This document shows positions 8,439 through 16,997 of a stretch of DNA of 64,000 nt, piece after piece (position 1 is the first letter of the stretch; each line of letters starts with the position of its first letter). The notes under the pieces are model-generated. The model saw only the letters and a list, made by a program, of their open reading frames with translations. It was not told the origin of the DNA and did not search any database. The stretch is taken from the NCBI RefSeq assembly GCF_014202425.1, contig NZ_JACHGT010000008.1, positions 1-64,000 of the forward strand, read 5' to 3'. Position numbers and translations under genes: made by a program. The DNA is from Phytomonospora endophytica. GTDB lineage: Bacteria > Actinomycetota > Actinomycetes > Mycobacteriales > Micromonosporaceae.

Positions 8439-8648
8439 TCAGCCGTCGAGGCGGCCGGACTTGAGCTCGGTGGTGAAGGCGGTCCAGGCGGTGGTGGGGA
8501 CGGTGAGGGTGGGGTAGTCGCCGAAGTCGCCGGTGCAGTCCTTGGAGTCGCGGAGGACGACGGTGTCGTGCCAGGCGCCAACGTCAACGCAGTTCGATCC
8601 GGTTCCGTTGGTGGAATTACGGAAGACCGGCCCGGTCCGAGTGGTCAC
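8439..8648 (-). CDS. DUF397 small protein (copy 1)
   Basis: A 69-aa DUF397 protein, 'FRNSTNGTGSNCVDVGAW' and 'VVLRDSKDCTGDFGDYPTL', with the same C-terminal helix as its neighbour. The GTG start lies 4 nt after the stop of the XRE regulator gene, with the regulator's own 3' end (GGAAAGGAA) as ribosome site, so the two are translationally linked. In the family the small protein is thought to bind and silence or assist the adjacent regulator. Confidence 0.9.
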   Translation of the reverse strand: MTTRTGPVFRNSTNGTGSNCVDVGAWHDTVVLRDSKDCTGDFGDYPTLTVPTTAWTAFTTELKSGRLDG

Positions 8649-8652
8649 TTCG

Positions 8653-9525
8653 TTATTCCTTTCCTTGTTTCCTGAAATCGTCTCGTACCTTCTTGATCAG
8701 GGCAAGTGACCGCGACGGTGGCTCGGCGGTCGCGCGACTGCTCTCGAAGGCGTCCGCGAAACGCCGAACATCCTCGGGCTCTTCGATGAAGGTGTCCCGC
8801 CAGTGCAGTTGTTCCAGATAAACCGTGCCGGGGTCGTCCGCGTCCGCGAATCGAAGGATGGCGTACCTGGCGCCGAGACTGCCGTGGGCACCTGCGGAGA
8901 ACGGCATGATCTGGATTTCGATGTTCGGCCGCTCCGCCATCTTGAGCAGGTGATCAAGTTGCTCGGCCATGACCTCCGGCGATCCGATCGGGCGAGCGAA
9001 GATGCTCTCATCGAGCACGGCCACCAGTTCGCATGGCCTGTCCTCGCGGAGGAGAATCTGTTGCCGTTCCATGCGGACTTCGATACGCCGGTCTAGTTCC
9101 ACGCGGGTCACTCCCGGGAACTCGGACTGCACGAGGGCCTCAATGTAGGCGGGCGTCTGGAGCAGGCCGGGGACGAGGCTCTCCAGATAGCAGATCCGCG
9201 ACGCCCCACCCTCCAGTCCGATGTAGATCGAGTTCACCAGGTCGGTGTACTTCGCCCACCACGCGCGCTTGCGTCCCTGCCTGGCGAGTTCGATGCAACG
9301 TTGGCGTTCTTCCTCATCGGCGACGCCGTAGTGGTCGAGGATGCGTTCGACGATGACCGGGTTCAGGGCCTGCTTGCCGTTCTCAGCACGTGACAGCGAG
9401 CCCGGCGAGATCGACGCGACCTTGGCGGCCGGTTCCAGCCGTGTGTCACTGGTGCTGGCCAGGCGGTGGGCCCGCAGCCTGAAGCCGAGGGCTCGCAGGC
9501 TGACCGTGGGATTCGTGGCGCTCAT
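8653..9525 (-). CDS. Scr1-type XRE regulator with DUF5753-like domain
   Basis: A 290-aa regulator. Residues about 10-75 form an XRE helix-turn-helix ('LGFRLRAHRLASTSD', 'VASISPGSLSRAENGKQ'), followed by the long C-terminal domain typical of Scr1-family proteins: 'YIGLEGGASRICYLESL', 'VPGLLQTPAYIEALV', 'RQQILLREDRPCELVAVLDE', 'IQIMPFSAGAHGSLG'. I start at ATG 9525, which has GGAAG 8 nt upstream, rather than the in-frame codon 22 residues earlier. Upstream DNA (9540-9640) is noticeably AT-richer than the surroundings and probably holds the promoter. It heads an operon with two DUF397 genes. Confidence 0.9.
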   Translation of the reverse strand: MSATNPTVSLRALGFRLRAHRLASTSDTRLEPAAKVASISPGSLSRAENGKQALNPVIVERILDHYGVADEEERQRCIELARQGRKRAWWAKYTDLVNSIYIGLEGGASRICYLESLVPGLLQTPAYIEALVQSEFPGVTRVELDRRIEVRMERQQILLREDRPCELVAVLDESIFARPIGSPEVMAEQLDHLLKMAERPNIEIQIMPFSAGAHGSLGARYAILRFADADDPGTVYLEQLHWRDTFIEEPEDVRRFADAFESSRATAEPPSRSLALIKKVRDDFRKQGKE

Positions 9526-9626
9526 CCTCTGCTTCCTTCGCCGGGCGACCTTGGGCGTGATGATCCTTCTCGGCCGAAATTTCTCATACAAAACACCGTA
9601 GATGCACTTGCGTATTAGATCGGCCC

Positions 9627-9824
9627 GTGCGATGGTCTGAATTGACCCGCCTCACACCACCTTCGCCGTGGTTGGGCAGGTCGAAGAGCGGGGGCCGAGG
9701 TGTTCGGCTTTGGCGGCTCACCGTCCTACGCGACTGGTTCGGCTGGACACGACGACTCGACCGCGCACTCACCCTCCTCCGCCGCAACATCACCATCACC
9801 CCGGCCACCATCGACCGGCAATGA
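9627..9824 (+). CDS. Possible small Trp/Arg-rich protein
   Basis: A 65-codon frame starting GTG, in the gap between two minus-strand genes. Its last half (LRDWFGWTRRLDRALTLL) has high third-position GC and an amphipathic look; its first half has mixed codon use. No family is recognised and no clear ribosome site precedes it. It may be a remnant or not translated. Confidence 0.25.
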   Translation: MRWSELTRLTPPSPWLGRSKSGGRGVRLWRLTVLRDWFGWTRRLDRALTLLRRNITITPATIDRQ

Positions 9825-9827
9825 CAC

Positions 9828-11768
9828 CTACGAAGAAGCGTCCCGCAGCCGCTTCAGCGCCCCGACCACCTTGTCCTTGTCCGTCGTGTACCAAAGCGGC
9901 GGCAGCGACTCGCGCAGATACCGCCCGTACGACCGGGCGTTCTCCAGCCGCGCGTCGAGTACGGCGACCACGCCCTTGTCGGACGTGGACCGGATCAGCC
10001 GCCCGACGCCCTGCGCGAGCCGGATCGCCGCGTAGGGCACGCTGACCTGGGCGAAGCCCGAGCCGCCGGCGTTGTCGGCGGCCGCGCTGCGGGCCGCCAT
10101 GAGCGGCTCGTCCGGCCTGGGGAAGGGCAGCCGGTCGACGACGACGAGCTGGCACGCGTCCCCGGGCACGTCGACGCCCTGCCACAACGACATGACCCCC
10201 AGCAGGCACGTCTCGGGTTCGGCGCGGAAGCGCCTGACCAGCGGCGGCAGCGACTCCTCGCCCTGCACGAGGATCGGCAGGTCGGTGCGTTCGCGCAGCA
10301 CCTCGGCGGCGCGCTCGGCGGCCTTCCGCGACGAGAACAACCCCAGCGTGCGCCCGCCGATGGCGGTGACGAGCCGGACCAGCTCCTCGGCGGCGGCCTC
10401 CGACAGCCCCGACATCGTCGGCTTCGGCAGGTGCGCGGCGACGTAGAGGATCCCCTGCTTGCGGTAGTCGAAGGGCGAACCGACGTCGAGGGTGTCGGCC
10501 TCCGACTCCTCGATGCCCAGGGCGCGGGTGACGTTGTCGAACTTCCCGCCCAAAGTGAGAGTGGCCGAGGTGACCACGACGGTCCGTTCGGCGAACAGCT
10601 CCTCGCCGAGGATCCCGGCGACCGACAGGGGGGCGACGGTGAGCTGGCGGCGACGCCCCCCTGTGCCCGCTGCGCTATCGGCCCAGATGACGTCGTACTC
10701 CGACTCCTGGAGCATCCGCTGCACGACGTCGCGCAGGTCGCCGACGCCGGTCTTGGCCTGCTGCTTGAGCAGCGACTCGTCGTCCTTGCCCACGGTGATC
10801 TCCGAGAACGCGTCCCGGCACGCGCCTTCCAGCAGCGTCAGGGCCTGCCGCAGGTGGTCGGGGAGCTGCACGAGACGCGAGGAGGGCAGATTGTCGAGGG
10901 AGGCGTCGAAGGCGGCGCCGCCGTCGGTGAACTTCTCCTTCGTCTCCCGCGACACGAACTGCCCGGCCCGGCGCATCGTCCGCTCGATCCCGGCCACCGA
11001 CAGCTCGGCCTGGGCCGCGCCGGTCGCGCGGTCGGCGAGTTCGTGGGCCTCGTCGACGATGAGGAGGTCGTGGTCGGGGAGGACCTTGCGGCCGTTGAGC
11101 AGGTCGATGGCGAGGAGGGAGTGGTTGGTGACGACGATGTCGGCCTCGCGGGCGGCGCCGCGGGCCTTCTCGGCGAAGCAGATGTCGCCCTGCGGGCACT
11201 TCTGGGCGCCGACGCATTCGCGCGACGACACCGACACGCCGCGCCACACGGTGTCGGGCACGCCGGGGTCGAGTTCGTCGCGGTCGCCGTTCTCGGTCTC
11301 GTTGGCCCACTCGTGGACGCGTTTGACGTGCTTCTCCATGCGCCCGGCCTGCCCGAGCCAGGCACCGCCGTCGAGGGAGTCCTGCTCCTCCTCGGGCTCG
11401 GGTTCGGCGAGTTTCGCGGCGCAGAGATAGTGGTGACGGCCCTTGAGGACGGCGAAGGTGGCCTTGCGGCCGAGGACTTCCTCGGTGGCGTCGGCGAGGC
11501 GGGGCAGGTCGGTGTCGACGAGCTGCGCCTGGAGGGCGAGGGTCGCGGTGGACACGACGACGGGCCGCTCGGACAGCAGGGAGGGCACGAGGTAGCCAAG
11601 GGATTTGCCGGTGCCGGTGCCCGCCTGCACGAGGAGATGTCTGCGGGTGGTGCGAGCCTTGTCGATCGCTTCGACCATCTGCTGCTGACCTGGGCGGATC
11701 TGGCCGCCCGGGACAGCGCTCACGGCCGCGTCCAGCAGTTTCACGACTTCCGTTTCGGCACCGACCAC
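9828..11768 (-). CDS. DinG/XPD-like ATP-dependent DNA helicase
   Basis: A 646-aa superfamily 2 helicase of the iron-sulphur DinG/XPD group. Motif I is 'QAGTGTGKS' at about residues 48-56, motif II is 'IVDEAHELAD', and motif VI is 'QGVGRLIRSTSD'. Between them lie four cysteines ('HHYLCAAK' and 'SSRECVGAQKCPQGDICF') that fit the 4Fe-4S pin. 'SATLTLGGKFDNVTRALGI' is motif III. Such enzymes unwind 5'-3' and clear R-loops or recombination intermediates. The gene stands alone; the GTG/ATG start region gives a normal N-terminus. Confidence 0.92.
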   Translation of the reverse strand: MVGAETEVVKLLDAAVSAVPGGQIRPGQQQMVEAIDKARTTRRHLLVQAGTGTGKSLGYLVPSLLSERPVVVSTATLALQAQLVDTDLPRLADATEEVLGRKATFAVLKGRHHYLCAAKLAEPEPEEEQDSLDGGAWLGQAGRMEKHVKRVHEWANETENGDRDELDPGVPDTVWRGVSVSSRECVGAQKCPQGDICFAEKARGAAREADIVVTNHSLLAIDLLNGRKVLPDHDLLIVDEAHELADRATGAAQAELSVAGIERTMRRAGQFVSRETKEKFTDGGAAFDASLDNLPSSRLVQLPDHLRQALTLLEGACRDAFSEITVGKDDESLLKQQAKTGVGDLRDVVQRMLQESEYDVIWADSAAGTGGRRRQLTVAPLSVAGILGEELFAERTVVVTSATLTLGGKFDNVTRALGIEESEADTLDVGSPFDYRKQGILYVAAHLPKPTMSGLSEAAAEELVRLVTAIGGRTLGLFSSRKAAERAAEVLRERTDLPILVQGEESLPPLVRRFRAEPETCLLGVMSLWQGVDVPGDACQLVVVDRLPFPRPDEPLMAARSAAADNAGGSGFAQVSVPYAAIRLAQGVGRLIRSTSDKGVVAVLDARLENARSYGRYLRESLPPLWYTTDKDKVVGALKRLRDASS

Positions 11769-11888
11769 GACGCGACGCTACCCGCCGGGTCCGACAATCC
11801 GCCCGGCGCACCCCCGCCTCGTAACGCTTTCGGCCCGAACGGCCAATAACCGTCGTAAGCCCGAAACAGCGAGAGGAGATCGATACCC

Positions 11889-12449
11889 GTGACCGCCGAC
11901 GGCACCACCCGGATCGGGAGCGACCCGGCCGCGTTCGAGTCCTTCTACCGGGCGCACATCACCGCCGTGCAGCGTTTCGTGGCCCGGCGGATCGCCGAGC
12001 CGTTCCTGGCCGCCGACCTGGTCGCCGAGGTGTTCCTCGCGGCGATCGGTTCGGCGAAGGGGTACCGGCCTTCGCGTGGCACACCGCGCAACTGGCTCTA
12101 CGGCGTCGCCCGCAACGTCATCGCCGCCGAGCACAAGCGGCAGGCGAAATTCCTGGTCGGAGCGATCCGCGCGGTCGGCATGCGCCGCCTCGACCCCGAC
12201 GACCTGGCCCGGGCCGAGGAGCGCATCGACGCCGAGGCCCGTGCCCGTGAGCTGTACCGGGCCATGGACGGCCTGCCGAAAGGCGAGCGGGCCGTGCTCG
12301 AACTGGTCGCCCTCGACGGCCTCGACGTGGCCGAGGCCGCGCGGGTGCTCGGCGTCAAGCCGGGGACCGCGCGCGTACGACTCCACCGGGCCCGCCGCCG
12401 TGTCGGCGGCGAGCTCACCACCAGCGCGCCCGCGACGGCGCACCACTGA
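11889..12449 (+). CDS. ECF-type RNA polymerase sigma factor
   Basis: A 186-aa sigma-70 family protein. Region 2 is 'FESFYRAHITAVQRFVARRI' to 'AADLVAEVFLAAIGSAKGYRP' with 'PRNWLYGVARNVIAAEHKRQ'; region 4 is 'MDGLPKGERAVLELVALDGLDVAEAARVLGVKPGTARVRLHRARRR' (split as helix-turn-helix), about residues 125-172. The GTG start has GAGGAG about 9 nt upstream. The following gene, 11 nt on, is a membrane protein that is probably its regulator or first target. Confidence 0.9.
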   Translation: MTADGTTRIGSDPAAFESFYRAHITAVQRFVARRIAEPFLAADLVAEVFLAAIGSAKGYRPSRGTPRNWLYGVARNVIAAEHKRQAKFLVGAIRAVGMRRLDPDDLARAEERIDAEARARELYRAMDGLPKGERAVLELVALDGLDVAEAARVLGVKPGTARVRLHRARRRVGGELTTSAPATAHH

Positions 12450-12460
12450 AGGGAAGTCCC

Positions 12461-13078
12461 ATGAAAGAGCAACTGGGCGGGTACGAGACCCGCCTGCTGG
12501 CCGAGCTGACCGAGGTCGTCGAGACGCGTTCCGCGTCGCGGTCGTGGTTCACGATGCCGAAACTGGCCGTGGGAGGCGTGGCGCTGGCCGCTTTGGCCGT
12601 GACCGGCGGTCTGACGCTGCCGGTGTTCGGAGGGGCGAGTGAGCGTTCGCCGAACAACGACGTGGCGGTGACGGCCGAGCCGCCGGTCATCGAGAAGCCG
12701 GCCGGTTTCTCGCTGGCGGTGTCGGCCGATGACGGATCGGTCACCGTCACCATCGACGACATCACCGACGACGAGGGCCTGGAGGCCGCGCTCAAGGAGA
12801 AGGGCGTCGCGTCGAACGTCGTCGTTCTCGACGGCGTCCACAGCGACTGCGACTGGCCCGCCTACGAGCACCCCGATCCCGAGCCCTGGTTCGGTGGCGG
12901 GCACGACGGTCAGGGCGGGGCCACCTTCACGGTGCGGCCCGCGGAGTTCTCCGACGGCGTGACGCTGCTCGTCGCCGTCTACCACGTGGTGGCCGACGAC
13001 GGCACGCCGATCGAGACGCCCCTCGTCGGTATCGCGATGGCGACCGAGGACCCGGGCGACTGCGTCGCGATCGACTGA
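12461..13078 (+). CDS. Membrane protein paired with ECF sigma factor
   Basis: A 205-aa protein with an N-terminal cytoplasmic segment of about 30 residues, one membrane helix ('LAVGGVALAALAVTGGLTL', about residues 34-53) and an extracytoplasmic domain of about 150 residues containing two widely spaced Cys. The layout (short cytoplasmic part, one helix, outer domain) is that of proteins encoded behind actinobacterial ECF sigma genes, some of which are anti-sigma factors; no zinc-binding ZAS motif is present. GAAGGGAAG precedes the ATG. Role as anti-sigma is inference. Confidence 0.7.
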   Translation: MKEQLGGYETRLLAELTEVVETRSASRSWFTMPKLAVGGVALAALAVTGGLTLPVFGGASERSPNNDVAVTAEPPVIEKPAGFSLAVSADDGSVTVTIDDITDDEGLEAALKEKGVASNVVVLDGVHSDCDWPAYEHPDPEPWFGGGHDGQGGATFTVRPAEFSDGVTLLVAVYHVVADDGTPIETPLVGIAMATEDPGDCVAID

Positions 13079-13089
13079 TCCGGTACGGC

Positions 13090-13123
13090 GGTCCGGCGCG
13101 GCGGAAGCACACCGCGCCGGACC
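13090..13123 (+). terminator. Perfect 12-bp terminator hairpin
   Basis: Arms GGTCCGGCGCGG (13090-13101) and CCGCGCCGGACC (13112-13123) pair fully across a 10-nt loop, 12 nt after the stop of the sigma-factor operon. GC-only terminators without a T-run are common in actinobacteria. Confidence 0.65.
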
Positions 13124-13236
13124 GGTTTCCGGTGCCGGGAAGAACGCGTCGGCGTGGGCGCACACGGCGCTGTAGCCGGTGGACCAAAACCCGTCACAGT
13201 TCAGCTGTCGCACGCTCTTCCCGGCGCCGCAGGGCG

Positions 13237-14088
13237 TCAGGCCCTGTTCCCGTAGCCGTACTCGGATACGGAGTTCTTGTCGGTGTCGCGCAGGACGGCC
13301 CGGTCGCCCTTGTCGTTCCAGATCGGGCGGTTGATGCCGTAGGAGAAACCTCCCCACTGCGGGTGGATCTGGTTGGTGTAGACCCGGATCCGTTGTCCCG
13401 GCTGCAATACCGTGCCCGGCGGGAAGGTGAAGTCCTGCCCGGCGTCGTCGGCGCCGAGGACCCAGCCGGAGATGTTGCCCGCGACGGTCCCGCGGTTGAC
13501 GATCTCGACGTACTCGTCGGCCTGGGTGTACTTCACCTCGCCCTTGTTGCGGACGGTGGTGAGGACGATCTCGGGCTCGCCGGCCCGGGCGAAGATGGCG
13601 ACGACCTCGGCGCTGTTCGAGCCGTTCTCGGGGCTGATGAAGGTCCGGACGATCTGTCCGCCCTGCTTGAAACCGCTGATGACGACGCCGTAGGGGATCC
13701 CGTCGAGCGTCACGGTCTGCGGTGAGACGAACATCGGCAGGTCCACGATGTCCTCGGGGGCGGGTCCGGTGTTGGGCGTCTCGTTGTGGTGGAACCGGAA
13801 GGCGAAGTCGGCCTCGGTCCCGTCCTCGAAGACCACGTGCACGGTCAGATCCACGTCGAACTGGGGCTGCGGCATGCCCTGGATCGGGAAGTTCTCGTGG
13901 GTGTAGGTGCCGAGGACGAACTCGGTCCCGTCGGTCCGCACGGGAACGGTGCCGCCCTGGAAGACGTAGCCGCTCTGGCCGGCACCCGCGGGAATCCCCC
14001 AGGTGACGTGTTCGGTGCCGAGTCCGCTGACGTTCGGCGGATTGGTGCTCATCGAGGGCCAGGATCCGGTTGTCGATGCGGTGCTCAT
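13237..14088 (-). CDS. Choice-of-anchor K plus lamin-tail domain protein
   Basis: A 283-aa protein with two beta-sandwich parts. Residues about 20-130 resemble the choice-of-anchor K domain ('FVLGTYTHENFPIQG', 'FDVDLTVHVVFEDG', 'FAFRFHHNETPNT'). Residues about 185-283 are a lamin-tail domain ('ADEYVEIVNRGTVAGNISGW', 'FTFPPGTVLQPGQRIRVYT', 'WNDKGDRAVLRDTD'). No signal peptide is visible at the N-terminus, which is unusual because both domains are commonly extracellular. It stands alone with an AT-richer upstream region. Function unknown; a binding or surface role is inferred. Confidence 0.75.
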   Translation of the reverse strand: MSTASTTGSWPSMSTNPPNVSGLGTEHVTWGIPAGAGQSGYVFQGGTVPVRTDGTEFVLGTYTHENFPIQGMPQPQFDVDLTVHVVFEDGTEADFAFRFHHNETPNTGPAPEDIVDLPMFVSPQTVTLDGIPYGVVISGFKQGGQIVRTFISPENGSNSAEVVAIFARAGEPEIVLTTVRNKGEVKYTQADEYVEIVNRGTVAGNISGWVLGADDAGQDFTFPPGTVLQPGQRIRVYTNQIHPQWGGFSYGINRPIWNDKGDRAVLRDTDKNSVSEYGYGNRA

Positions 14089-14360
14089 CGAGCCTCCCTC
14101 TTCGTCGAATGGGGCTCTCGACCGGTGGGAATGTGCCCGGTCGAGGAAAGGCTATGGGTTCGTCCACATTGGTCGGAAGTGACTTTGGTCGGTGCCGCCG
14201 CTTCACCTGTGAAGTGAATAGATGACCCGACTCGCCGCATTCGTCCCCATCGCACAGTGCCGCCGTTCGCCCAGCGCGATCGGCGGTTCGGACCGGGGAC
14301 CGGTCCCCCGGCGCCGGTGGTGTGCTGCGAGGTGCCGTCCGACGCGGAAGGACACCTCCG

Positions 14361-15842
14361 ATGACGTCCGAAGACGAGTACGAGAAGGCCTTCTGGAAGA
14401 GCTTCGAGGAGGCCCTCGACGACGACCTCGCCACCGAGATCACCCGCCACGGCGCCGCCGAGACCGGCGTGCGCGAACTCGCGAAAGACCTCACCGAGCG
14501 CATCGCGCAGGAGCTCGCCGCGATCGGCCCGGAGGGCTGGACGGCGATGTCGGCGACCTTCGCGCTGACCGTCGGTGAGGCGGCGGCCGAGGTCGTGTTC
14601 ACCGACGGGCGGCAGTCGGTCCGCATCGACCCGCGCGCGGTCCTGCCGCTGGCCCGTGAGCTGCGCGAGCTCTCCGCACGGCTCATCGAGGGCCCGTGGT
14701 GGCGTTTCCACCTGCGACTGTCGAACCAGGGCCGCCTGGAGACCACCTTCGACTACGGCGACGAGCCCTTCCCCGACCTCTTCCCGCCCGAGGCCTACCG
14801 CGCCGACATCGCCGCCCACCCGCGCCCGTCGGTGCCCATGTGGCTCGCCGCCTACATCGGCCACGGCGACCGCCAGCGTCGCGACCCGCGCGAGGCCTTC
14901 CGCCGGGCCCGCGCCGACCGTGCCGCGAAGATCTCGCCGGTCCACTCGACCCGCGACTTCCCCACACCGTCGGCGACCTGGGCGCGGTGGGCGCTGATCG
15001 CGTCGGCGTTCGTCGCCGTCGGCTCGGAGTGGGGACCGCGCATGGGCGTCTCCGCCGGGACCTTCGAGGGCTCCAAACGCGGCGGCTCGACCCTCGCCAC
15101 ACTCCCCGGCGGCCGGATGGTCCTGTCCGGCGGCGTGTGGAACGACCCCGCCCTCGCCGCCGCCTACCAGGCCGGCGGCGACCTCCCCGACCTCTTCGCC
15201 GGAGCCCCCGACTGGGTCGCCGACCCGGTCCTCAACCACCGGGCCGCCGCCGGGATGCTCTCCTTCTGCTACTGGTCACCCGACGGCGAACGCTGGTACC
15301 GCGGCGACTCCCCGCCCGCCACCGGCCTCAGCGAGGCCGTCCCCGGCGTGTGGACCGCCGAGACCGTCGTCGACATGGTCGCCGGACTCACCGGCGACAA
15401 CGGCGACGAACTCCACCGCGAAGCCGTCGCGCTCCTCTTCGGCGCCGCCGAGGAGGCCGCCGTGTCCCGCGAACTCCTCGCGCTCGCCTACGGCGACGAC
15501 GCCGACATCGACGGCGCCCACTACGAACTCATGCTCGCCGGACTCGTCGCGACCGCGCCCGTCGAGGAGATGAGCGCCGAGGAGGCGATCGTCCGCGTCC
15601 GCGAGCACATCCTCGGGCTCGGCCTCGACACGCGCGGCTACCCGCTGTCGGAGCTGACCGCCGACCGCTTCAGCGTCGGGCACCTCGTGTTCGTGCCCAC
15701 GAGACCCGGCGAGATCGCGATCGGCCGCGCCCTGTTCTACGTCGGCGACGACGGCGTGCTGGAACAGTCCTCGTCCTCGATCGCGCCCTCGCGCTACATC
15801 GCCGACTTCGAGAAGCGGTACGCCGAAAGGCACGGCGGCTGA
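14361..15842 (+). CDS. Large protein with YezG/DUF600-like N-terminal domain
   Basis: A 493-aa acidic soluble protein. After an N-terminal helical segment, residues about 55-140 resemble YezG-type immunity proteins ('AAAEVVFTDGRQSVRI', 'GPWWRFHLRLSNQGRLETTF', 'YGDEPFPDLFPPEAY'). The middle ('STLATLPGGRMVLSGGVWND') and the C-terminal 150 residues ('LTADRFSVGHLVFVPT', 'GRALFYVGDDGVLEQSSSS') look like separate domains, the last similar in feel to other polymorphic-toxin immunity folds. I start at ATG 14361 because GGAAGGA lies about 9 nt upstream. No toxin gene is adjacent. Assignment is from motif memory, not alignment. Confidence 0.55.
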   Translation: MTSEDEYEKAFWKSFEEALDDDLATEITRHGAAETGVRELAKDLTERIAQELAAIGPEGWTAMSATFALTVGEAAAEVVFTDGRQSVRIDPRAVLPLARELRELSARLIEGPWWRFHLRLSNQGRLETTFDYGDEPFPDLFPPEAYRADIAAHPRPSVPMWLAAYIGHGDRQRRDPREAFRRARADRAAKISPVHSTRDFPTPSATWARWALIASAFVAVGSEWGPRMGVSAGTFEGSKRGGSTLATLPGGRMVLSGGVWNDPALAAAYQAGGDLPDLFAGAPDWVADPVLNHRAAAGMLSFCYWSPDGERWYRGDSPPATGLSEAVPGVWTAETVVDMVAGLTGDNGDELHREAVALLFGAAEEAAVSRELLALAYGDDADIDGAHYELMLAGLVATAPVEEMSAEEAIVRVREHILGLGLDTRGYPLSELTADRFSVGHLVFVPTRPGEIAIGRALFYVGDDGVLEQSSSSIAPSRYIADFEKRYAERHGG

Positions 15843-15845
15843 CCC

Positions 15846-15867
15846 CGGGCGGCGCCCGCCGCCCGGA
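15846..15867. terminator. Bidirectional terminator hairpin
   Basis: Arms CCGGGCGGC and GCCGCCCGG pair perfectly around a 4-nt loop (GCCC). It lies between two convergent genes whose stops are at 15842 and 15876, so it can serve both strands. Confidence 0.65.
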
Positions 15868-15875
15868 GCCGCCGG

Positions 15876-16217
15876 TCAGGACTTGATCCGGCGGACCTCC
15901 TGCGGCCAGCCGCACCCCTCGGCGATCCGGGCGCCCCACATCCTCGCCGTCTCCTCGTCGGGCACGTCGACGATCGTCAACCCGCCCAGGTACTCCTTGC
16001 TCTCGACGTAGGGCCCGTCGGTGACCAGGACCGCGTCACCGGTGGGGTCGGCGGCGAAGACCGGGCCGTCCTCCTCAAGGCCGCCGGCGAAGACGAACTG
16101 CCCCGCTGACTTGATCTCCTCGATGACCGCGCGGACCAGCGGGCCGCGCTCGGCGAACCATGCGGGGGTGTGGTCGCCGACCCACCGCTGGTTGAAGTAG
16201 ATGAGGTACTCGGCCAT
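15876..16217 (-). CDS. YCII-related (DGPF-type) protein
   Basis: A 113-aa ferredoxin-like-fold protein of the YCII/DGPF family: 'EYLIYFNQRWVGDHTP', 'VFAGGLEEDGPVFAADPTGD', 'VTDGPYVESKEYLGGLTIVDVPDEE'. The TDGPY and GG patterns are diagnostic. Family members are small oligomers found alone or fused to sigma factors; activity is unknown. An ATG start with AGGAGT about 7 nt upstream supports the call. Confidence 0.85.
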   Translation of the reverse strand: MAEYLIYFNQRWVGDHTPAWFAERGPLVRAVIEEIKSAGQFVFAGGLEEDGPVFAADPTGDAVLVTDGPYVESKEYLGGLTIVDVPDEETARMWGARIAEGCGWPQEVRRIKS

Positions 16218-16328
16218 GCTGACTCCTCTGCTCGACCGGCCTGAGCGCCGGTGTCCACCCGGTCTACGAACGGGACCGGCCGGATCCGACGGGCTCGCCG
16301 AGAATTCTTCCGCGGAAACGGCCGCGCC

Positions 16329-16997
16329 CTAGGCCCCGCCGCGCAGATACGCCACGACCGCGAGGACCCGCCGGTGGTCGTCCTCGGCCGGGGGCAGTTC
16401 CAGCTTCGTCAGGATCCCCCGCACGTGCTTGCCGACGCCCGCCTCGGAGAGGAACAGCCGCCGCGCGATCGCCGCGTTCGAGCGGCCCTCGGCCATCAGC
16501 GCCAGTACCTCCTTCTCCCGCGCGGTGAGACGCTGCAGGGGATCCCGCCGCTGCGCCAGGAGCTGGCGGACGACCTCGGGGTCGACGACCGTCCCACCGC
16601 TCGCGACGCGCTCCAGGGCGTCGCGGAACTCCAGGACGTCACCGACGCGGTCCTTGAGCAGATACCCGACGCCCGTGCCGGTCGTGGAGTCGAGGAGTTC
16701 GGCGGCGTAGGTCTGCTCCACGTACAGGCTCAGCACGAGGACGGGCAGGTCAGGCCGCTCCGCCCGCAGCTTCAAGGCCCCGCGCAGCCCCTCGTCGGAG
16801 TGGCCCGGCGGCATGCGCACGTCGGTGAGGACCAGGTCGGGGCGTTCACGACGGGCCGCGTCGATCATCGCCTCGGCCGTCCCCACCGACGCCACGACCT
16901 CGTGCCCGAAACGCTGGAGGATCGCGGTGATCCCCTCGCGCATCAGGACCTCGTCCTCGGCGAGCACGATTCTCAATGACTCGGTTCGAACCGGCAC
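16329..16997 (-). CDS. NarL/FixJ-family response regulator
   Basis: A 222-aa response regulator. The receiver domain (about residues 9-130) shows 'LRIVLAEDEVLMREGI', the phosphoacceptor Asp in 'LVLTDVRMPPGHSDEG', and the switch Lys in 'GYLLKDRVGD'. The C-terminal LuxR helix-turn-helix is 'LTAREKEVLALMAEGRSNAAIARRLFLSEAGVGKHV'-like (two helices). I choose GTG 16997 since GGAG lies 5 nt before it inside the kinase gene; a TTG overlapping the kinase stop is the alternative. The gene overlaps its partner kinase by 25 nt and stands divergent from the ABC exporter it probably controls. Confidence 0.9.
   Translation of the reverse strand: MPVRTESLRIVLAEDEVLMREGITAILQRFGHEVVASVGTAEAMIDAARRERPDLVLTDVRMPPGHSDEGLRGALKLRAERPDLPVLVLSLYVEQTYAAELLDSTTGTGVGYLLKDRVGDVLEFRDALERVASGGTVVDPEVVRQLLAQRRDPLQRLTAREKEVLALMAEGRSNAAIARRLFLSEAGVGKHVRGILTKLELPPAEDDHRRVLAVVAYLRGGA

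Noticed and set aside
12098-14746. An 882-codon minus-strand frame across sigma-factor, anchor and YezG-like genes
   Set aside because: It is antisense to two well-supported genes and partly in an alternate frame of a third; composition is Arg/Ser-rich.
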